Shown here: one piece after another, positions 1-8,812 of the stretch
Layout of the letters: every line of letters starts with the position of its first letter
How positions within the stretch are numbered: position 1 is the stretch's first letter
From: an uncultured Fibrobacter sp.
GTDB lineage: Bacteria; Fibrobacterota; Fibrobacteria; Fibrobacterales; Fibrobacteraceae
NCBI GenBank assembly: GCA_934699585.1
Contig: CAKUWY010000006.1
Span: forward strand, 62,001 to 126,000
Direction: 5' to 3'
Length of the DNA stretch: 64,000 bases
Program-made: the position numbers and the translations under genes
The notes under the pieces: model-generated
The model's database searches: none
Seen by the model: the letters and a program-made list of their open reading frames with translations, nothing else
What the model was told of the DNA's origin: nothing

Positions 1-348
1 CCCTCCAGGCCCAAGGGTGTGAGACCCTATTCCCGAAGCCAGCTTTTGCTCGCCTCGCTTCTATCTACGGCTGTTTCCTGGTTGGCCATCAACATCTACG
101 TGAAAATCCTGATGCTCATCCAGACTGCCATGGTGACCCGCATGTCCATTTTCTACGGGTCACTGGCGTTCTTGCCCTTGATGCTGTTCCTGATATTTGG
201 AGTCTGGTCCATTATCCTTTGCGGAAACAGCCTGGTGTGGACCATCTGCCACTGGCCCGAAGCAGCCCAGAAGACCTGGAACTGGAAGGCTACGCTGGAA
301 GATGTCCATAACGGGAAGCAGTCGGGCAGCGAAGATGAACAAGCCTAG
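1..348 (+). CDS. YihY/BrkB-family inner membrane protein, C-terminal part
   Basis: The reading frame is open from base 1, so the gene starts before the window; 115 codons including the stop are visible. Two hydrophobic stretches are present, and the segment FYGSLAFLPLMLFLIFGVW followed by a second membrane-facing run matches the last two helices of the YihY/BrkB family (formerly misnamed RNase BN). The tail is polar and acidic. The molecular function of the family is not settled. The last 14 bases overlap the start of the UvrA-like gene, suggesting translational coupling. The family call rests on the C-terminal pattern only. Confidence 0.6.
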   Translation, partial: PSRPKGVRPYSRSQLLLASLLSTAVSWLAINIYVKILMLIQTAMVTRMSIFYGSLAFLPLMLFLIFGVWSIILCGNSLVWTICHWPEAAQKTWNWKATLEDVHNGKQSGSEDEQA

Positions 349-2743
349 CTTTATTTCTATACGCGGCTGCAGGTTGCACAACCTGAAAAACGTGGACGCC
401 CAGTTCCCGCTGGGTAGCGTGACTGTCGTTTGCGGACCTTCGGGCTGCGGAAAGTCCACCCTGGTGCTGGACACCCTCCACGGGGAATCCAAGAGGCGCT
501 ACCTGGAAACCCTCTCCCCCTTCGCCGCGGACTTTTTAGGCGGATGCAGGGTGATTCCCCTGGAGTCTGCCGAGAACCTCCCGGCAAGTATCGCCGTCGA
601 GGCCTGCCACGGAGAGACCACCACCAAGTCCTACGCCCTGTCCCTTTCGGAATGCGACGCACCGCTCCGGACACTTTTCGCCCCACTGGCCACCCCTGCC
701 TGCCCCATTTGCGGCAAGCCCATGGAGATGACCTCGCGGGAACAGATTATACAGATCATCGCCCAGATGCCTACGGGCAGTAAAATTCAATTTCTGGCCA
801 CCGTAGAGACAAAAAAACAGAACCTGGACAAGCTTTCGGCCCTGTTCCTTTCCCAGGGCTACACCCGGGCCATGGCTGACGGCGATACCGTCTCCCTGGG
901 GGACCTGACCGAAGAGCAAAAGAAGGTGCGGCCCAAGGTTTTCCAGATTGTGGTGGACCGGGTTATCGTCAGGGAAAATTCCCGCACGAGAATCGCCGAA
1001 GCGGTGGACGCCACGCTGAAGCTCACCCACCATAAGGTGGTCCTACTTACAGAAAACGGAGTTGCGGAATACAGCACCGTTCCTCACTGCAAGGACCACA
1101 AAGAGGCAGAAGCTCCCGTTCTCCACGAAAGGATGTTTTCCCCCTATTCCCGGGAAGGGGCGTGCCCCGAATGTAAAGGAGCCGGAGTGGACGAATCCGG
1201 AGAGACCTGCGGCCACTGCGAAGGCCTTAGGCTCCAAAAGTTCCTGCTGAATTCGGGAATCGTGACCGAAAATGCGTCAGGCAATTTCGTGTCCTGGAGG
1301 CAGATTCTGGAGACACCCTTCCAGAATCTGGGCGGACTCCTCCGAGATACCTTGAGCAAGAAAATTTCCAAGGGCAAAGCTCCCGTGCTAAACGCCCTGC
1401 TGGACCGTATTGACGCCATCAACCAGCTTGGAATCGGCTACCTGACACCTGGGCGCTCTGGAGCCACACTTTCGGGTGGCGAAATCCAACGGTTAAGGCT
1501 TTCCAGCCTTTCTACGGGGCTTCTGAACGGACTTTTGATCTGCCTGGACGAACCTGCAAGCGGGCTCCACAGCAACGACGTGGAAAAACTCTGGAACGTG
1601 CTCCGGCAGATTCGGGACCGGGGGAACACGCTGGTACTTATCGACCACAACCCCTCCCTCATCCAGAAGGCGGACTGGATTATCGAAATGGGTCCCGGCG
1701 CCGGAGAAAAAGGCGGAGAGATTCTGTTCCAGGGCAAGGCGAAGGATGTGCTGGAAAATCCGGAATCGCCTACGGGAAAGTGGATTAGGGAGTTATCACA
1801 TCGTCATCCCCGCGAAGGCGGGGATCTCCCTTCAAAAGCCCCAAAAAGAGATTCCCGATCGGTGCCGGGAATGACAAAAGGTAAGTCCCGTCGTGCAACC
1901 GCATCCATCGCCATCGAAAATTTTTCCATGTTCGACATGAATCCGGTGACGGCGAATTTTCCCACCCAGAAGTTCAGCGTCATCACCGGACAAAGCGGCA
2001 GCGGAAAATCCACCCTGTTCTTCAAGAACCTGGTCCCCCGTGCAGAAAAAGGAGAATTCCAGAACCTGGGCATAGAAACCCTGTCCGTGCTTTCGACAGG
2101 AGATTTCCACGGCAATCGGCGAAGCACCGTGGCCTCGGCCATCAACCTGGGCCCGCAACTCCGTGACCTGTTCGCAAAACTCCCCGAAAGCAAGGTCCGT
2201 GGCTACACCGCTGCAAAATTCGCCACCCACGCTCCCGGAGGCCGGTGCGAAAACTGCAAGGGCGAAGGCGTCATCTTTGACCCGGCCGGCTACGAGGAAT
2301 CGGAATGCCCCGTATGCCTGGGCAGGCGTTTCAAGGACGAAATCCTGGAAGTCCGTTTCAAGAGCCTTTCCATCGCCGACATCTACGACCTGGAAATCGG
2401 CGAAGCCTACAAACTGTTCACCAACCTGAAGCCCTTTGCCGACAAGCTGAAACCTCTTGTGGATACAGGCCTGGACTACCTGAAGCTGGGGCAGACCACG
2501 GCCCACCTTTCAGGTGGGGAACGGGCAAGGCTTCGGCTCTCTATTGCCCTTGCCCGTGCGAAGGCTCCCAACACGTTGTTCCTTTTTGACGAACCTGCGC
2601 GTGGGCTGCACCAAAACGACATCCGCCATCTGTTGGACCTGATTCGCGGACTTACCGAGGCGGGCCACACCGTTATTGCCATCGAACACGCCCAGGACTT
2701 CGTAAACGCAGCCGACTACGTGCTGGAACTGAAACGGGGGTAA
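335..2743 (+). CDS. divergent UvrA-family excinuclease ATPase
   Basis: 802 aa from the ATG at 335, chosen because the homologous N-terminus (ISIRGCRLHNLKNV) begins there. It has the UvrA plan of two ABC ATPase heads: Walker A GPSGCGKST at 34-42, zinc-type cysteines from C123 (CPIC) and C277 (CPEC...CGHC), ABC signature LSGGE near 379, DEPASGLH near 400; then Walker A GQSGSGKST near 552, CENC...CPVC from 638, signature LSGGE near 725 and DEPARGLH. Canonical UvrA is about 940 aa, so this is shorter and diverged, more like a UvrA paralog than the housekeeping copy. Residues about 488-515 come from a palindromic repeat element inserted in frame between the two halves. A role in DNA damage recognition is inferred from family only. 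Confidence 0.85.
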   Translation: MNKPSFISIRGCRLHNLKNVDAQFPLGSVTVVCGPSGCGKSTLVLDTLHGESKRRYLETLSPFAADFLGGCRVIPLESAENLPASIAVEACHGETTTKSYALSLSECDAPLRTLFAPLATPACPICGKPMEMTSREQIIQIIAQMPTGSKIQFLATVETKKQNLDKLSALFLSQGYTRAMADGDTVSLGDLTEEQKKVRPKVFQIVVDRVIVRENSRTRIAEAVDATLKLTHHKVVLLTENGVAEYSTVPHCKDHKEAEAPVLHERMFSPYSREGACPECKGAGVDESGETCGHCEGLRLQKFLLNSGIVTENASGNFVSWRQILETPFQNLGGLLRDTLSKKISKGKAPVLNALLDRIDAINQLGIGYLTPGRSGATLSGGEIQRLRLSSLSTGLLNGLLICLDEPASGLHSNDVEKLWNVLRQIRDRGNTLVLIDHNPSLIQKADWIIEMGPGAGEKGGEILFQGKAKDVLENPESPTGKWIRELSHRHPREGGDLPSKAPKRDSRSVPGMTKGKSRRATASIAIENFSMFDMNPVTANFPTQKFSVITGQSGSGKSTLFFKNLVPRAEKGEFQNLGIETLSVLSTGDFHGNRRSTVASAINLGPQLRDLFAKLPESKVRGYTAAKFATHAPGGRCENCKGEGVIFDPAGYEESECPVCLGRRFKDEILEVRFKSLSIADIYDLEIGEAYKLFTNLKPFADKLKPLVDTGLDYLKLGQTTAHLSGGERARLRLSIALARAKAPNTLFLFDEPARGLHQNDIRHLLDLIRGLTEAGHTVIAIEHAQDFVNAADYVLELKRG
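1803..1875. repeat. GTCAT...ATGAC palindromic element inside the UvrA-like gene
   Basis: 73 bp bounded by GTCAT at 1803-1807 and ATGAC at 1871-1875, with two internal stems (CCCCGC/GCGGGG and TCCC/GGGA). It belongs to the same family as intergenic copies elsewhere in this window. It is read through in frame as a basic, proline- and arginine-rich linker. Confidence 0.75.
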
Positions 2744-2745
2744 AG

Positions 2746-4104
2746 ATGTTTGCGGCCGAACTGTTGACATCCCCGCAAGTCCAGGAATTCATCCAAGTCG
2801 CCATCAAGCGTAGGCTAGATGCATTGCAGATTTCTACAGCCTTGAACAAGGCGAGCTACAACAACGAAGACCGTGCCGCCATCATGGATTACATGGCCCT
2901 GTTGCCGAAAATTCAAGAAAAGTTCGGTTGTCTGCTCGTAAACGACAAGAATAAATTTCTCCTGTGCGACAAACTGGCCCTGGAACAGAGCACTGCCCAG
3001 GACATTGGCCGCTGGAAGGCGAACCTGTGGTCTGCAGGTAACGATGGCGACGGCGGCAAATCCGGCACAAGTACCGTCCACGACCTCTGTTGCGGCATGG
3101 GAGGCGACAGTTTCTTTATACCAGCCTCTTTCAAGGTTGTCGGTGTCGATCTGGACGAAAACCGCATCGCCATGTACCGTCACAACATGGAAACCATCGG
3201 AAAAACTGCAGAAGTTATCTGCGGCGACGTGCGGGAGGTCGCAAAAATAAGGGAGATGCCCGCCTCCGCGGGCATGACAAATACAGAATTTTTCACCATT
3301 GATCCGGCTCGCCGGGCCCTGGAAGGCGAAAACCAGCGTGACCTACGGAACCTCACGCCCACCCTGGAAGAAGTGGTTGAAATCAGCAAGCTTTACCAGG
3401 GCGGCATGGTCAAGCTACCTCCGGGATACCCACCCGCAGAAATTCCCGACGGAACGGAAATCCTGTATCTGGGCGGACATTCGGACTGCAGGGAATGCCT
3501 GGTGCTATTCGGGAGCCTTGCGAAAAATCCAGACACGGTCCGCGCCGTGATGATCGGCAAGGACGGCAAGGCCCTTGCCGAATGGAGCCGCCCGCGGGAC
3601 CGTTCGCTCGAAACTCTGGACGAAGACCTCCAAGAAAAGCTGGACCGAAACGATTCCCTGGAAGGGAAAGACCGTACCTACCGCACATCCACCAGCAGGA
3701 GCGACCTGCCTATCGGTGAAATTGCCCGTTACCTCTCAGAACCGGCACCCGTCTTGATTCGAAGCCACCTGTTCAACGTAGCCGCCCTCACCTGCGACCC
3801 GCAAGCTCACCTGATTTCGGAGGGCATCGCCTACGTGGCTAGCGACTTGCCGCTCCCGGCACCCGGATTTACCTGCTACGAGATTGTCGCCCATTCAGAA
3901 ATCTCCACCGGGGCTGTACGCGCCATGCTCAAGGAACACGACATCGGTAAAATCACCTTGAAGTTGCGGGGTGTCAAACTGGATCCCGACACCGAAATCA
4001 AGCGCCTGAAGCCAAAGGGCAAGAAATCAGCCATACTGTTCTACACCCGCGCCGCCGGCGAAAAAATTGCGTTATTGAGCTTAGATCATCGATTTACTTT
4101 TTAA
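2746..4104 (+). CDS. class I SAM-dependent methyltransferase with THUMP-like C-terminal domain
   Basis: 452 aa, starting two bases after the UvrA-like stop. The Rossmann SAM site is HDLCCGMGGDSF near residues 112-123, followed by VVGVDLDENRIAMYRHN (acidic ribose-binding loop) and FFTIDPARRA, a DPxR-type catalytic region. The C-terminal third (SEPAPVLIRSHLFNVAAL to the end) fits the THUMP-like/ferredoxin-like domain of Bacteroidota class I methyltransferases of the PG_1098 type. An RNA substrate is likely but unproven. Residues about 169-181 (MPASAGMT) are encoded by half of a palindromic repeat (GCCCGC/GCGGGC) in frame just after motif II. Confidence 0.75.
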   Translation: MFAAELLTSPQVQEFIQVAIKRRLDALQISTALNKASYNNEDRAAIMDYMALLPKIQEKFGCLLVNDKNKFLLCDKLALEQSTAQDIGRWKANLWSAGNDGDGGKSGTSTVHDLCCGMGGDSFFIPASFKVVGVDLDENRIAMYRHNMETIGKTAEVICGDVREVAKIREMPASAGMTNTEFFTIDPARRALEGENQRDLRNLTPTLEEVVEISKLYQGGMVKLPPGYPPAEIPDGTEILYLGGHSDCRECLVLFGSLAKNPDTVRAVMIGKDGKALAEWSRPRDRSLETLDEDLQEKLDRNDSLEGKDRTYRTSTSRSDLPIGEIARYLSEPAPVLIRSHLFNVAALTCDPQAHLISEGIAYVASDLPLPAPGFTCYEIVAHSEISTGAVRAMLKEHDIGKITLKLRGVKLDPDTEIKRLKPKGKKSAILFYTRAAGEKIALLSLDHRFTF

Positions 4105-4187
4105 TAGATTCTTTTTTGCGAACATTCATTTGGATAAACAAAACCAATTTCTATATTCACACTCTAAAAAGATTTGAGGAAAATAAA

Positions 4188-5576
4188 ATGAAAAAAATTT
4201 GGCTATTTACCTTGTTTACGCTCTATCTTTGCGCTTGTTCTGAAAATTCAAATTCATCGGAATTTCAAGACGAATCAAGTTCCTCATACGACAACTCAGC
4301 GTTCTGCTACGACGAATACGGCTTTACGAAAAAAAATGGTTGGACTAGAGACATTTCCGATAGTAGCTATATCATTGACTACGTCTGCGACCACATGTCG
4401 CAACATATGCGAAATATGTTTTCCTTCTATGCAAGATGCGTATCATCCAGTTACAACAAATCAGAAAACCGCATTGACATGAAGGTCTCCACAGAAAGCG
4501 GCTACAAATATATATGGGCAGAACTTGATGGATGTAAATACAAAATCGGAAGCGACGGGGATTTTAAGGCATGGGTAGCGGGATTAAGCGAATGGTCTCT
4601 CGATGACTGTCTTTGTAACGAGGAAGATTTCGCAACCTACTACAGAAAGGCATCTCCTAGCCCCGAAGACGGTAGTTCTAGCAGCCATGTTCCCGTTGAA
4701 GAAAGTTCCAACAGCAAATCGCCAGATGATGAAAGTTCTAGTTCCCTTACTCAGCCCCCTCCATCAAGCTCCGGCGGTAGAATTGTCTGTTACGAATCGG
4801 AAACAGAATCCGCATGTATTTACGTGTACGATAGCTCCAGCAGCAATGGTTCTATAAAACCAAGTTCAAGCACTAGCGAAGTAAACACCTCACCCTATAC
4901 CTATACATACTATGGAACAGGTGACTTACACCAGAGCAGCCTAACTATCAACATCACAAGCGACTGTCTCAATGCCAAATGTTTTGAAGATTTCGAAAGC
5001 TTTGACTTTGAAAACGGTACTGTTAACTCTTACAACTCAGGAGAATCTGCATACGGCGGTAGCGGACGGTCCATCGACATCGGGAACAATCAATACACCG
5101 TGCTCCCTTGGCGGCTAGACAAGAAAATTAAGAACGGATCACTGGATTTCTTCTTCAAGCCAAATGCAAAATTACTTTCCTCTGACAATAAAACAACAGC
5201 CCTTGCAGGGAACGATGGGGCACGCATGTCCGTATTCATTTATAACGGAGTCCTTTATTTTTACAAAAACATCCCCAACAACCCAATATTCCTTTCAGCC
5301 GAAGTTGACCTAAAAAACGAATGGATCCGCATTACCGCCGAATGGAACGAGGCAAACGGCGTTATAGCTCTGTTTTTAAACGGGGAGTTGATAGCCCAAA
5401 AAGACACTTACTACGGACACTACGAACCATCTTCTCGCGGAGACTACGACAACGTATTCGTCCTAGGTTACAAGAGTTCTTGCTGCATGGGGTCCATCAG
5501 CGACGAAATGTTTGCCCAAGGTTCTTTTGACAACGTGCAAGTAGTCACACACAACATTTTCGAAATAACGGAATAA
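4188..5576 (+). CDS. lipoprotein with Ser-rich linkers and LamG/ConA-like C-terminal domain
   Basis: 462 aa from the ATG at 4188, preceded by GAGGA at 4176-4180; upstream in-frame codons are AT-rich non-coding sequence. Signal peptide MKKIWLFTLFTLYLCAC gives a lipobox with Cys17. Serine runs (SSSS) between about 165 and 235 are the linker style of Fibrobacter surface proteins. From about 317 onward, GSLDFFFKP, then WIRITAEWNE...IALFLNGELIA and FVLGYKSS match a LamG/concanavalin-like beta-sandwich, usually carbohydrate- or protein-binding. The stop overlaps the thiH start by one base. The specific ligand is unknown. TATATT at 4152 may be its promoter. Confidence 0.7.
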   Translation: MKKIWLFTLFTLYLCACSENSNSSEFQDESSSSYDNSAFCYDEYGFTKKNGWTRDISDSSYIIDYVCDHMSQHMRNMFSFYARCVSSSYNKSENRIDMKVSTESGYKYIWAELDGCKYKIGSDGDFKAWVAGLSEWSLDDCLCNEEDFATYYRKASPSPEDGSSSSHVPVEESSNSKSPDDESSSSLTQPPPSSSGGRIVCYESETESACIYVYDSSSSNGSIKPSSSTSEVNTSPYTYTYYGTGDLHQSSLTINITSDCLNAKCFEDFESFDFENGTVNSYNSGESAYGGSGRSIDIGNNQYTVLPWRLDKKIKNGSLDFFFKPNAKLLSSDNKTTALAGNDGARMSVFIYNGVLYFYKNIPNNPIFLSAEVDLKNEWIRITAEWNEANGVIALFLNGELIAQKDTYYGHYEPSSRGDYDNVFVLGYKSSCCMGSISDEMFAQGSFDNVQVVTHNIFEITE

Positions 5577-6841
5577 TGGAAAGCGAAAGAAAAGACAACA
5601 ACTATTTGTTTGATTCCGGGAATCTCTCGGAAGGCGCTCTTGAGAAAAAGCACCGCATCGAAAACGACCCCAGCGCCCGCACCAACATCATGGATTACCT
5701 GCCCGGCATGGAAGTTATCCAGTCGGACATTGCCGAGAAAGTGCTCGCCGAATCCGAGAACTACGATTACTCCAAATACACCGGCAAGGACGTGAAACGC
5801 GCCCTGGAGCACGAACGCTGCACCTTGGAAGATTTTAAGGCTTTGCTCTCCCCCGCCGCAGCCCCCTACCTGGAACAGATGGCCGCGAAGGCGAAAATCG
5901 AGACCAGCAAGCATTTCGGCAACAACGTCTATTTCTTCACGCCGCTCTACATCGCGAACTATTGCGAGAACTACTGCGTCTATTGCGGGTTCAATTGCTA
6001 CAACCATATCAAGCGCATGCAGCTCACGATGGAGCAAATTGAGCACGAGATGAAGGTGATTGCTGACAGCGGCATGGAAGAAATCTTGATTCTCACGGGC
6101 GAAAGCCGCGCCAAAAGCAGCGTGGAATACATTGGCGAGGCCTGCAAGCTTGCACGCAAGTATTTCCGTATGGTGGGCGTGGAAGTCTACCCGGTCAACG
6201 TGGACGAATACCGCTACCTGCACGAATGCGGCGTGGACTACGTGACTGTCTTCCAGGAAACCTACGACAAGGTGCGTTTTGAACAACTCCACCTGATGGG
6301 TCACAAGCGCGTGTTCCCGTACCGCTTCGACTCCCAGGAACGCGCCCTCATGGCGGGCATGCGCGGTGTCGCGTTCTCCGCACTCCTCGGCCTTTCGGAC
6401 TTCCGCCGCGACGCCCTTGCATCCGCACTGCACGTGTATTACCTGCAAAAGAAGTATCCCCATGCCGAAATGAGCTTAAGTTGCCCGCGGCTCCGTCCCA
6501 TCATCAACAACGACAAGATTGACCCGCTGGACGTTCACGAAAAGGAACTTTGTCAGGTGCTCTGCGCTTACCGCATCTTTCTCCCGTTCGTGGGTATTAC
6601 GGTTTCCAGCCGCGAAAGCAAGGAATTCCGCAACGGCATCGTGAAAATCTGTGCGACGAAAGTCTCTGCCGGAGTATCTACGGGCATCGGCGACCACGAG
6701 AGCAAGTACAGCGGCAAGGATGACGGCGAAGGCGGCGACGAGCAGTTCGAGATTAACGACGGCCGCAGCTTCAACGCCATGTACTCAGACATTTCCGGCG
6801 AAGGGTTGCAGCCGGTATTGAACGATTATCTGTACGTGTAG
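5576..6841 (+). CDS. thiH: 2-iminoacetate synthase (thiazole biosynthesis)
   Basis: 421 aa radical SAM enzyme that cleaves tyrosine to dehydroglycine for the thiazole ring of thiamine. The cluster motif CENYCVYC gives Cys130, Cys134 and Cys137; VYFFTPLYIANYC, ILTGESRAKSS, VFQETYDKVRFEQLH and the C-terminal ISGEGLQPVLNDY segment match ThiH. HydG is rejected because its extra C-terminal cysteine motif is absent. The N-terminus is about 40 residues longer than E. coli ThiH. The ATG shares one base with the stop of the upstream lipoprotein, so the two are probably on one transcript, an odd pairing. thiE lies 2 kb downstream beyond two inverted genes. Confidence 0.92.
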   Translation: MESERKDNNYLFDSGNLSEGALEKKHRIENDPSARTNIMDYLPGMEVIQSDIAEKVLAESENYDYSKYTGKDVKRALEHERCTLEDFKALLSPAAAPYLEQMAAKAKIETSKHFGNNVYFFTPLYIANYCENYCVYCGFNCYNHIKRMQLTMEQIEHEMKVIADSGMEEILILTGESRAKSSVEYIGEACKLARKYFRMVGVEVYPVNVDEYRYLHECGVDYVTVFQETYDKVRFEQLHLMGHKRVFPYRFDSQERALMAGMRGVAFSALLGLSDFRRDALASALHVYYLQKKYPHAEMSLSCPRLRPIINNDKIDPLDVHEKELCQVLCAYRIFLPFVGITVSSRESKEFRNGIVKICATKVSAGVSTGIGDHESKYSGKDDGEGGDEQFEINDGRSFNAMYSDISGEGLQPVLNDYLYV

Positions 6842-6844
6842 CGG

Positions 6845-7681
6845 CTAGTACTTGTAGTCAGCACAGCCCTTCGGACCATAGGTCGAAAAACAGACTCCGT
6901 GTTCAGTGAGGAGTGCGCCCCCCGTTCCTCCCGTAGTCATCATTTTCCCACCGGCAGGAACCAACGCCACCTCTACGGTGCGGCTATGCTCGTCCATCCC
7001 GTTCCATTGGAAATTCATCGTCAAGCGATAATTGGTATTATTTCCACCCTGTGAGGTTATTCCATCCAGGCCGGACGATTTTCCATTATTTAGTTCCCTG
7101 CTGATGAACATGGGTTCCTTGGGATAGGTACGGTAATATGTCGAACTACCCGATTTATAAGAAAATGCATAATAGGTATCACCATCTTTGGTCAAATTCC
7201 CGCCGTTGTTTCTTGCATTAAGAATATCGGCGACACCGACAAATCCAGATTCTTTCAAGGCGTCATACCACGTTCCACTAGACCCAACCAACTTGCTCAT
7301 CTCCGAACCACTATTGATGCTGGGGTGGTTGTTCTGGACATTGGTCGGAAGGTCCGGGCGCATTTCTATAACAAACAAGTCAACACCCGCTTCGCTTGCC
7401 AGTTTCGTTTTCAGTTTAGAGAGATTACCGGTGGCCTTGTCTCCAGAAGTTACAAAAGCACTATTGAACAGTGCATCTTCGTTCTCTACAAGAGCCCTAT
7501 TCAGGGCGTCTCGCAAATAGAATATTTTCAGGCGGTCAATATTCTCTCGAGACCGCTCAATTGCGCCCAAAGCGATCGGGACGGCAATGCCCGCAAGCAA
7601 TCCCATGATGATGATGACAACCATCACTTCGATAAGGGTAAAGCCCTTAGTGGACCTAGATGTACGAAAATCCCTAGTCAT
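6845..7681 (-). CDS. type II secretion/type IV pilin-like protein (copy 1)
   Basis: 278 aa. After a 12-residue basic leader comes GFTLIEVMVVIIIMGLLAG, a textbook prepilin-peptidase site and N-methylated hydrophobic helix (cleavage after Gly, Glu at +5). The globular part has no catalytic motif. It ends with paired cysteines (GVCFSTYGPKGCADYKY). It is a close paralog of 7825-8670 in the same orientation, sharing the ERSRENIDRLKIFYLRDALNRALVEN type helix and the C-terminus. AAGG lies about 9 bases upstream of the ATG. Exported pseudopilin or minor pilin is the safest call; substrate and machine are unknown. The convergent thiH stop is 3 bases away. Confidence 0.82.
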   Translation of the reverse strand: MTRDFRTSRSTKGFTLIEVMVVIIIMGLLAGIAVPIALGAIERSRENIDRLKIFYLRDALNRALVENEDALFNSAFVTSGDKATGNLSKLKTKLASEAGVDLFVIEMRPDLPTNVQNNHPSINSGSEMSKLVGSSGTWYDALKESGFVGVADILNARNNGGNLTKDGDTYYAFSYKSGSSTYYRTYPKEPMFISRELNNGKSSGLDGITSQGGNNTNYRLTMNFQWNGMDEHSRTVEVALVPAGGKMMTTGGTGGALLTEHGVCFSTYGPKGCADYKY

Positions 7682-7824
7682 AGCATTTTACCTTACGAGT
7701 CAGATGTAAAATAAAAAATGCCGTTGAAGGTTTCAAATTGCAAAAAAATTACCAAAACAAATCAAAAAAAGCGTTTTTTTAACTTACAGCACTTAAAAAA
7801 ACAGGTACTTTTTTCGCGCTAAAG
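7682..7824. other. AT-rich spacer between the two pilin-like genes
   Basis: 143 bases dominated by A and T runs. No ORF, clean hairpin terminator or repeat of the families seen elsewhere was found. Confidence 0.5.
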
Positions 7825-8670
7825 CTAATACTTGTAATTCTTACAGCCTATGGGCCCGTAGGTCGAGAAGCAAACACCGTGCTCCGTGAGAAGAGCACTT
7901 CCTTCTCCATTTGCAGTGCTCAACTTTCCACCGTTGGGAAGCAACGCGACCTCTACGGAGTGGCTATTTTCATCTCTCCCAGTCCACTGGAAACTCATGG
8001 TCAGACGATAATTGGACCTATTGGTACCTTGCGATGAAATACCCGACAAGCCAGAGGATTTTCCATTATTCAACTCTTTGCTGATGAACATGGGTTCCTT
8101 GGGGTAGGTTCGATAATCTGAATTGTTGTTGTAGGGAACAGAGTAAAAAGTAGCTCCGTCCTTTTTCCAATCGTCCTTAGTAGTTCTCGCAATAAGAATG
8201 TCTGCAACCCCATTAAAGCCGGATTCCTTTAGGGCATCATACCAAGTTCCACTACTCCCGACCAATGAGCTCATTTCCGAGTTCGCGTTGACACTGGCAT
8301 GCTTTCCTTGCACATTGGTGGGTAGATCCGGTCGCACTTCTACAATGAACAACTGCACACCGGATTCCGATTTCAAGGCATTTCGCAACTTTGAAAGATT
8401 CTTGTCTGCGTCTTTTCCAGAAGTCACAAAGGCACTATTGTACAGGGCGTCCTCGTTTTCCACCAGAGCTCTATTCAGAGCATCCCTTAGATAGAACAGC
8501 TTGAGGCGGTCAATATTCTCCCTTGACCTTTCAATTGCACCCAGAGCAATCGGAACGGCAATCCCGGCAAGCAAGCCCATAATGATGATAACAACCATTA
8601 CCTCAATAAGGGTAAAGCCACGCCGATTTCCTGTCGAACTACTCAAGAAGGCCCTTTCAACATTCATCAA
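7825..8670 (-). CDS. type II secretion/type IV pilin-like protein (copy 2)
   Basis: 281 aa, with the same prepilin motif GFTLIEVMVVIIIMGLLAG after a 17-residue leader. It aligns with copy 1 over the whole length; differences cluster in the middle (about residues 90-200). Both carry the phrases SSLVGSSGTWYDALKESGF or close variants, and YRTYPKEPMFIS. GAGGTG sits about 8 bases before the ATG, and a TATATT box near 8700 suggests its own promoter. The tandem arrangement points to recent duplication followed by divergence of the exposed domain. Confidence 0.82.
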   Translation of the reverse strand: MMNVERAFLSSSTGNRRGFTLIEVMVVIIIMGLLAGIAVPIALGAIERSRENIDRLKLFYLRDALNRALVENEDALYNSAFVTSGKDADKNLSKLRNALKSESGVQLFIVEVRPDLPTNVQGKHASVNANSEMSSLVGSSGTWYDALKESGFNGVADILIARTTKDDWKKDGATFYSVPYNNNSDYRTYPKEPMFISKELNNGKSSGLSGISSQGTNRSNYRLTMSFQWTGRDENSHSVEVALLPNGGKLSTANGEGSALLTEHGVCFSTYGPIGCKNYKY

Positions 8671-8799
8671 TTAAACACCTCTTCACTCCAGACGCATTTA
8701 ATATACATTTAATTTAGCATTTTGGATTTTATTAACAAAAAAAAGAGAATCCTAATTCGTCCAAGTTGCACTATATCACACCAAAAACGGATATTTTTC

Positions 8800-8806
8800 T
8801 ACCTTT
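8800..8806 (+). promoter_or_regulatory. putative -10/-7 box of thiE
   Basis: TACCTTT, six bases before the ATG at 8813. Spacing predicts transcription starting at or near the start codon. Confidence 0.45.
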
Positions 8807-8812
8807 TCGGGC

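Noticed and set aside
5468..6463. 331-codon minus-strand ORF opposite thiH
   Set aside because: Antisense shadow of thiH with no motif.
8671..8812. TPP riboswitch before thiE
   Set aside because: No conserved thi-box sequences; the promoter box directly precedes the ATG.
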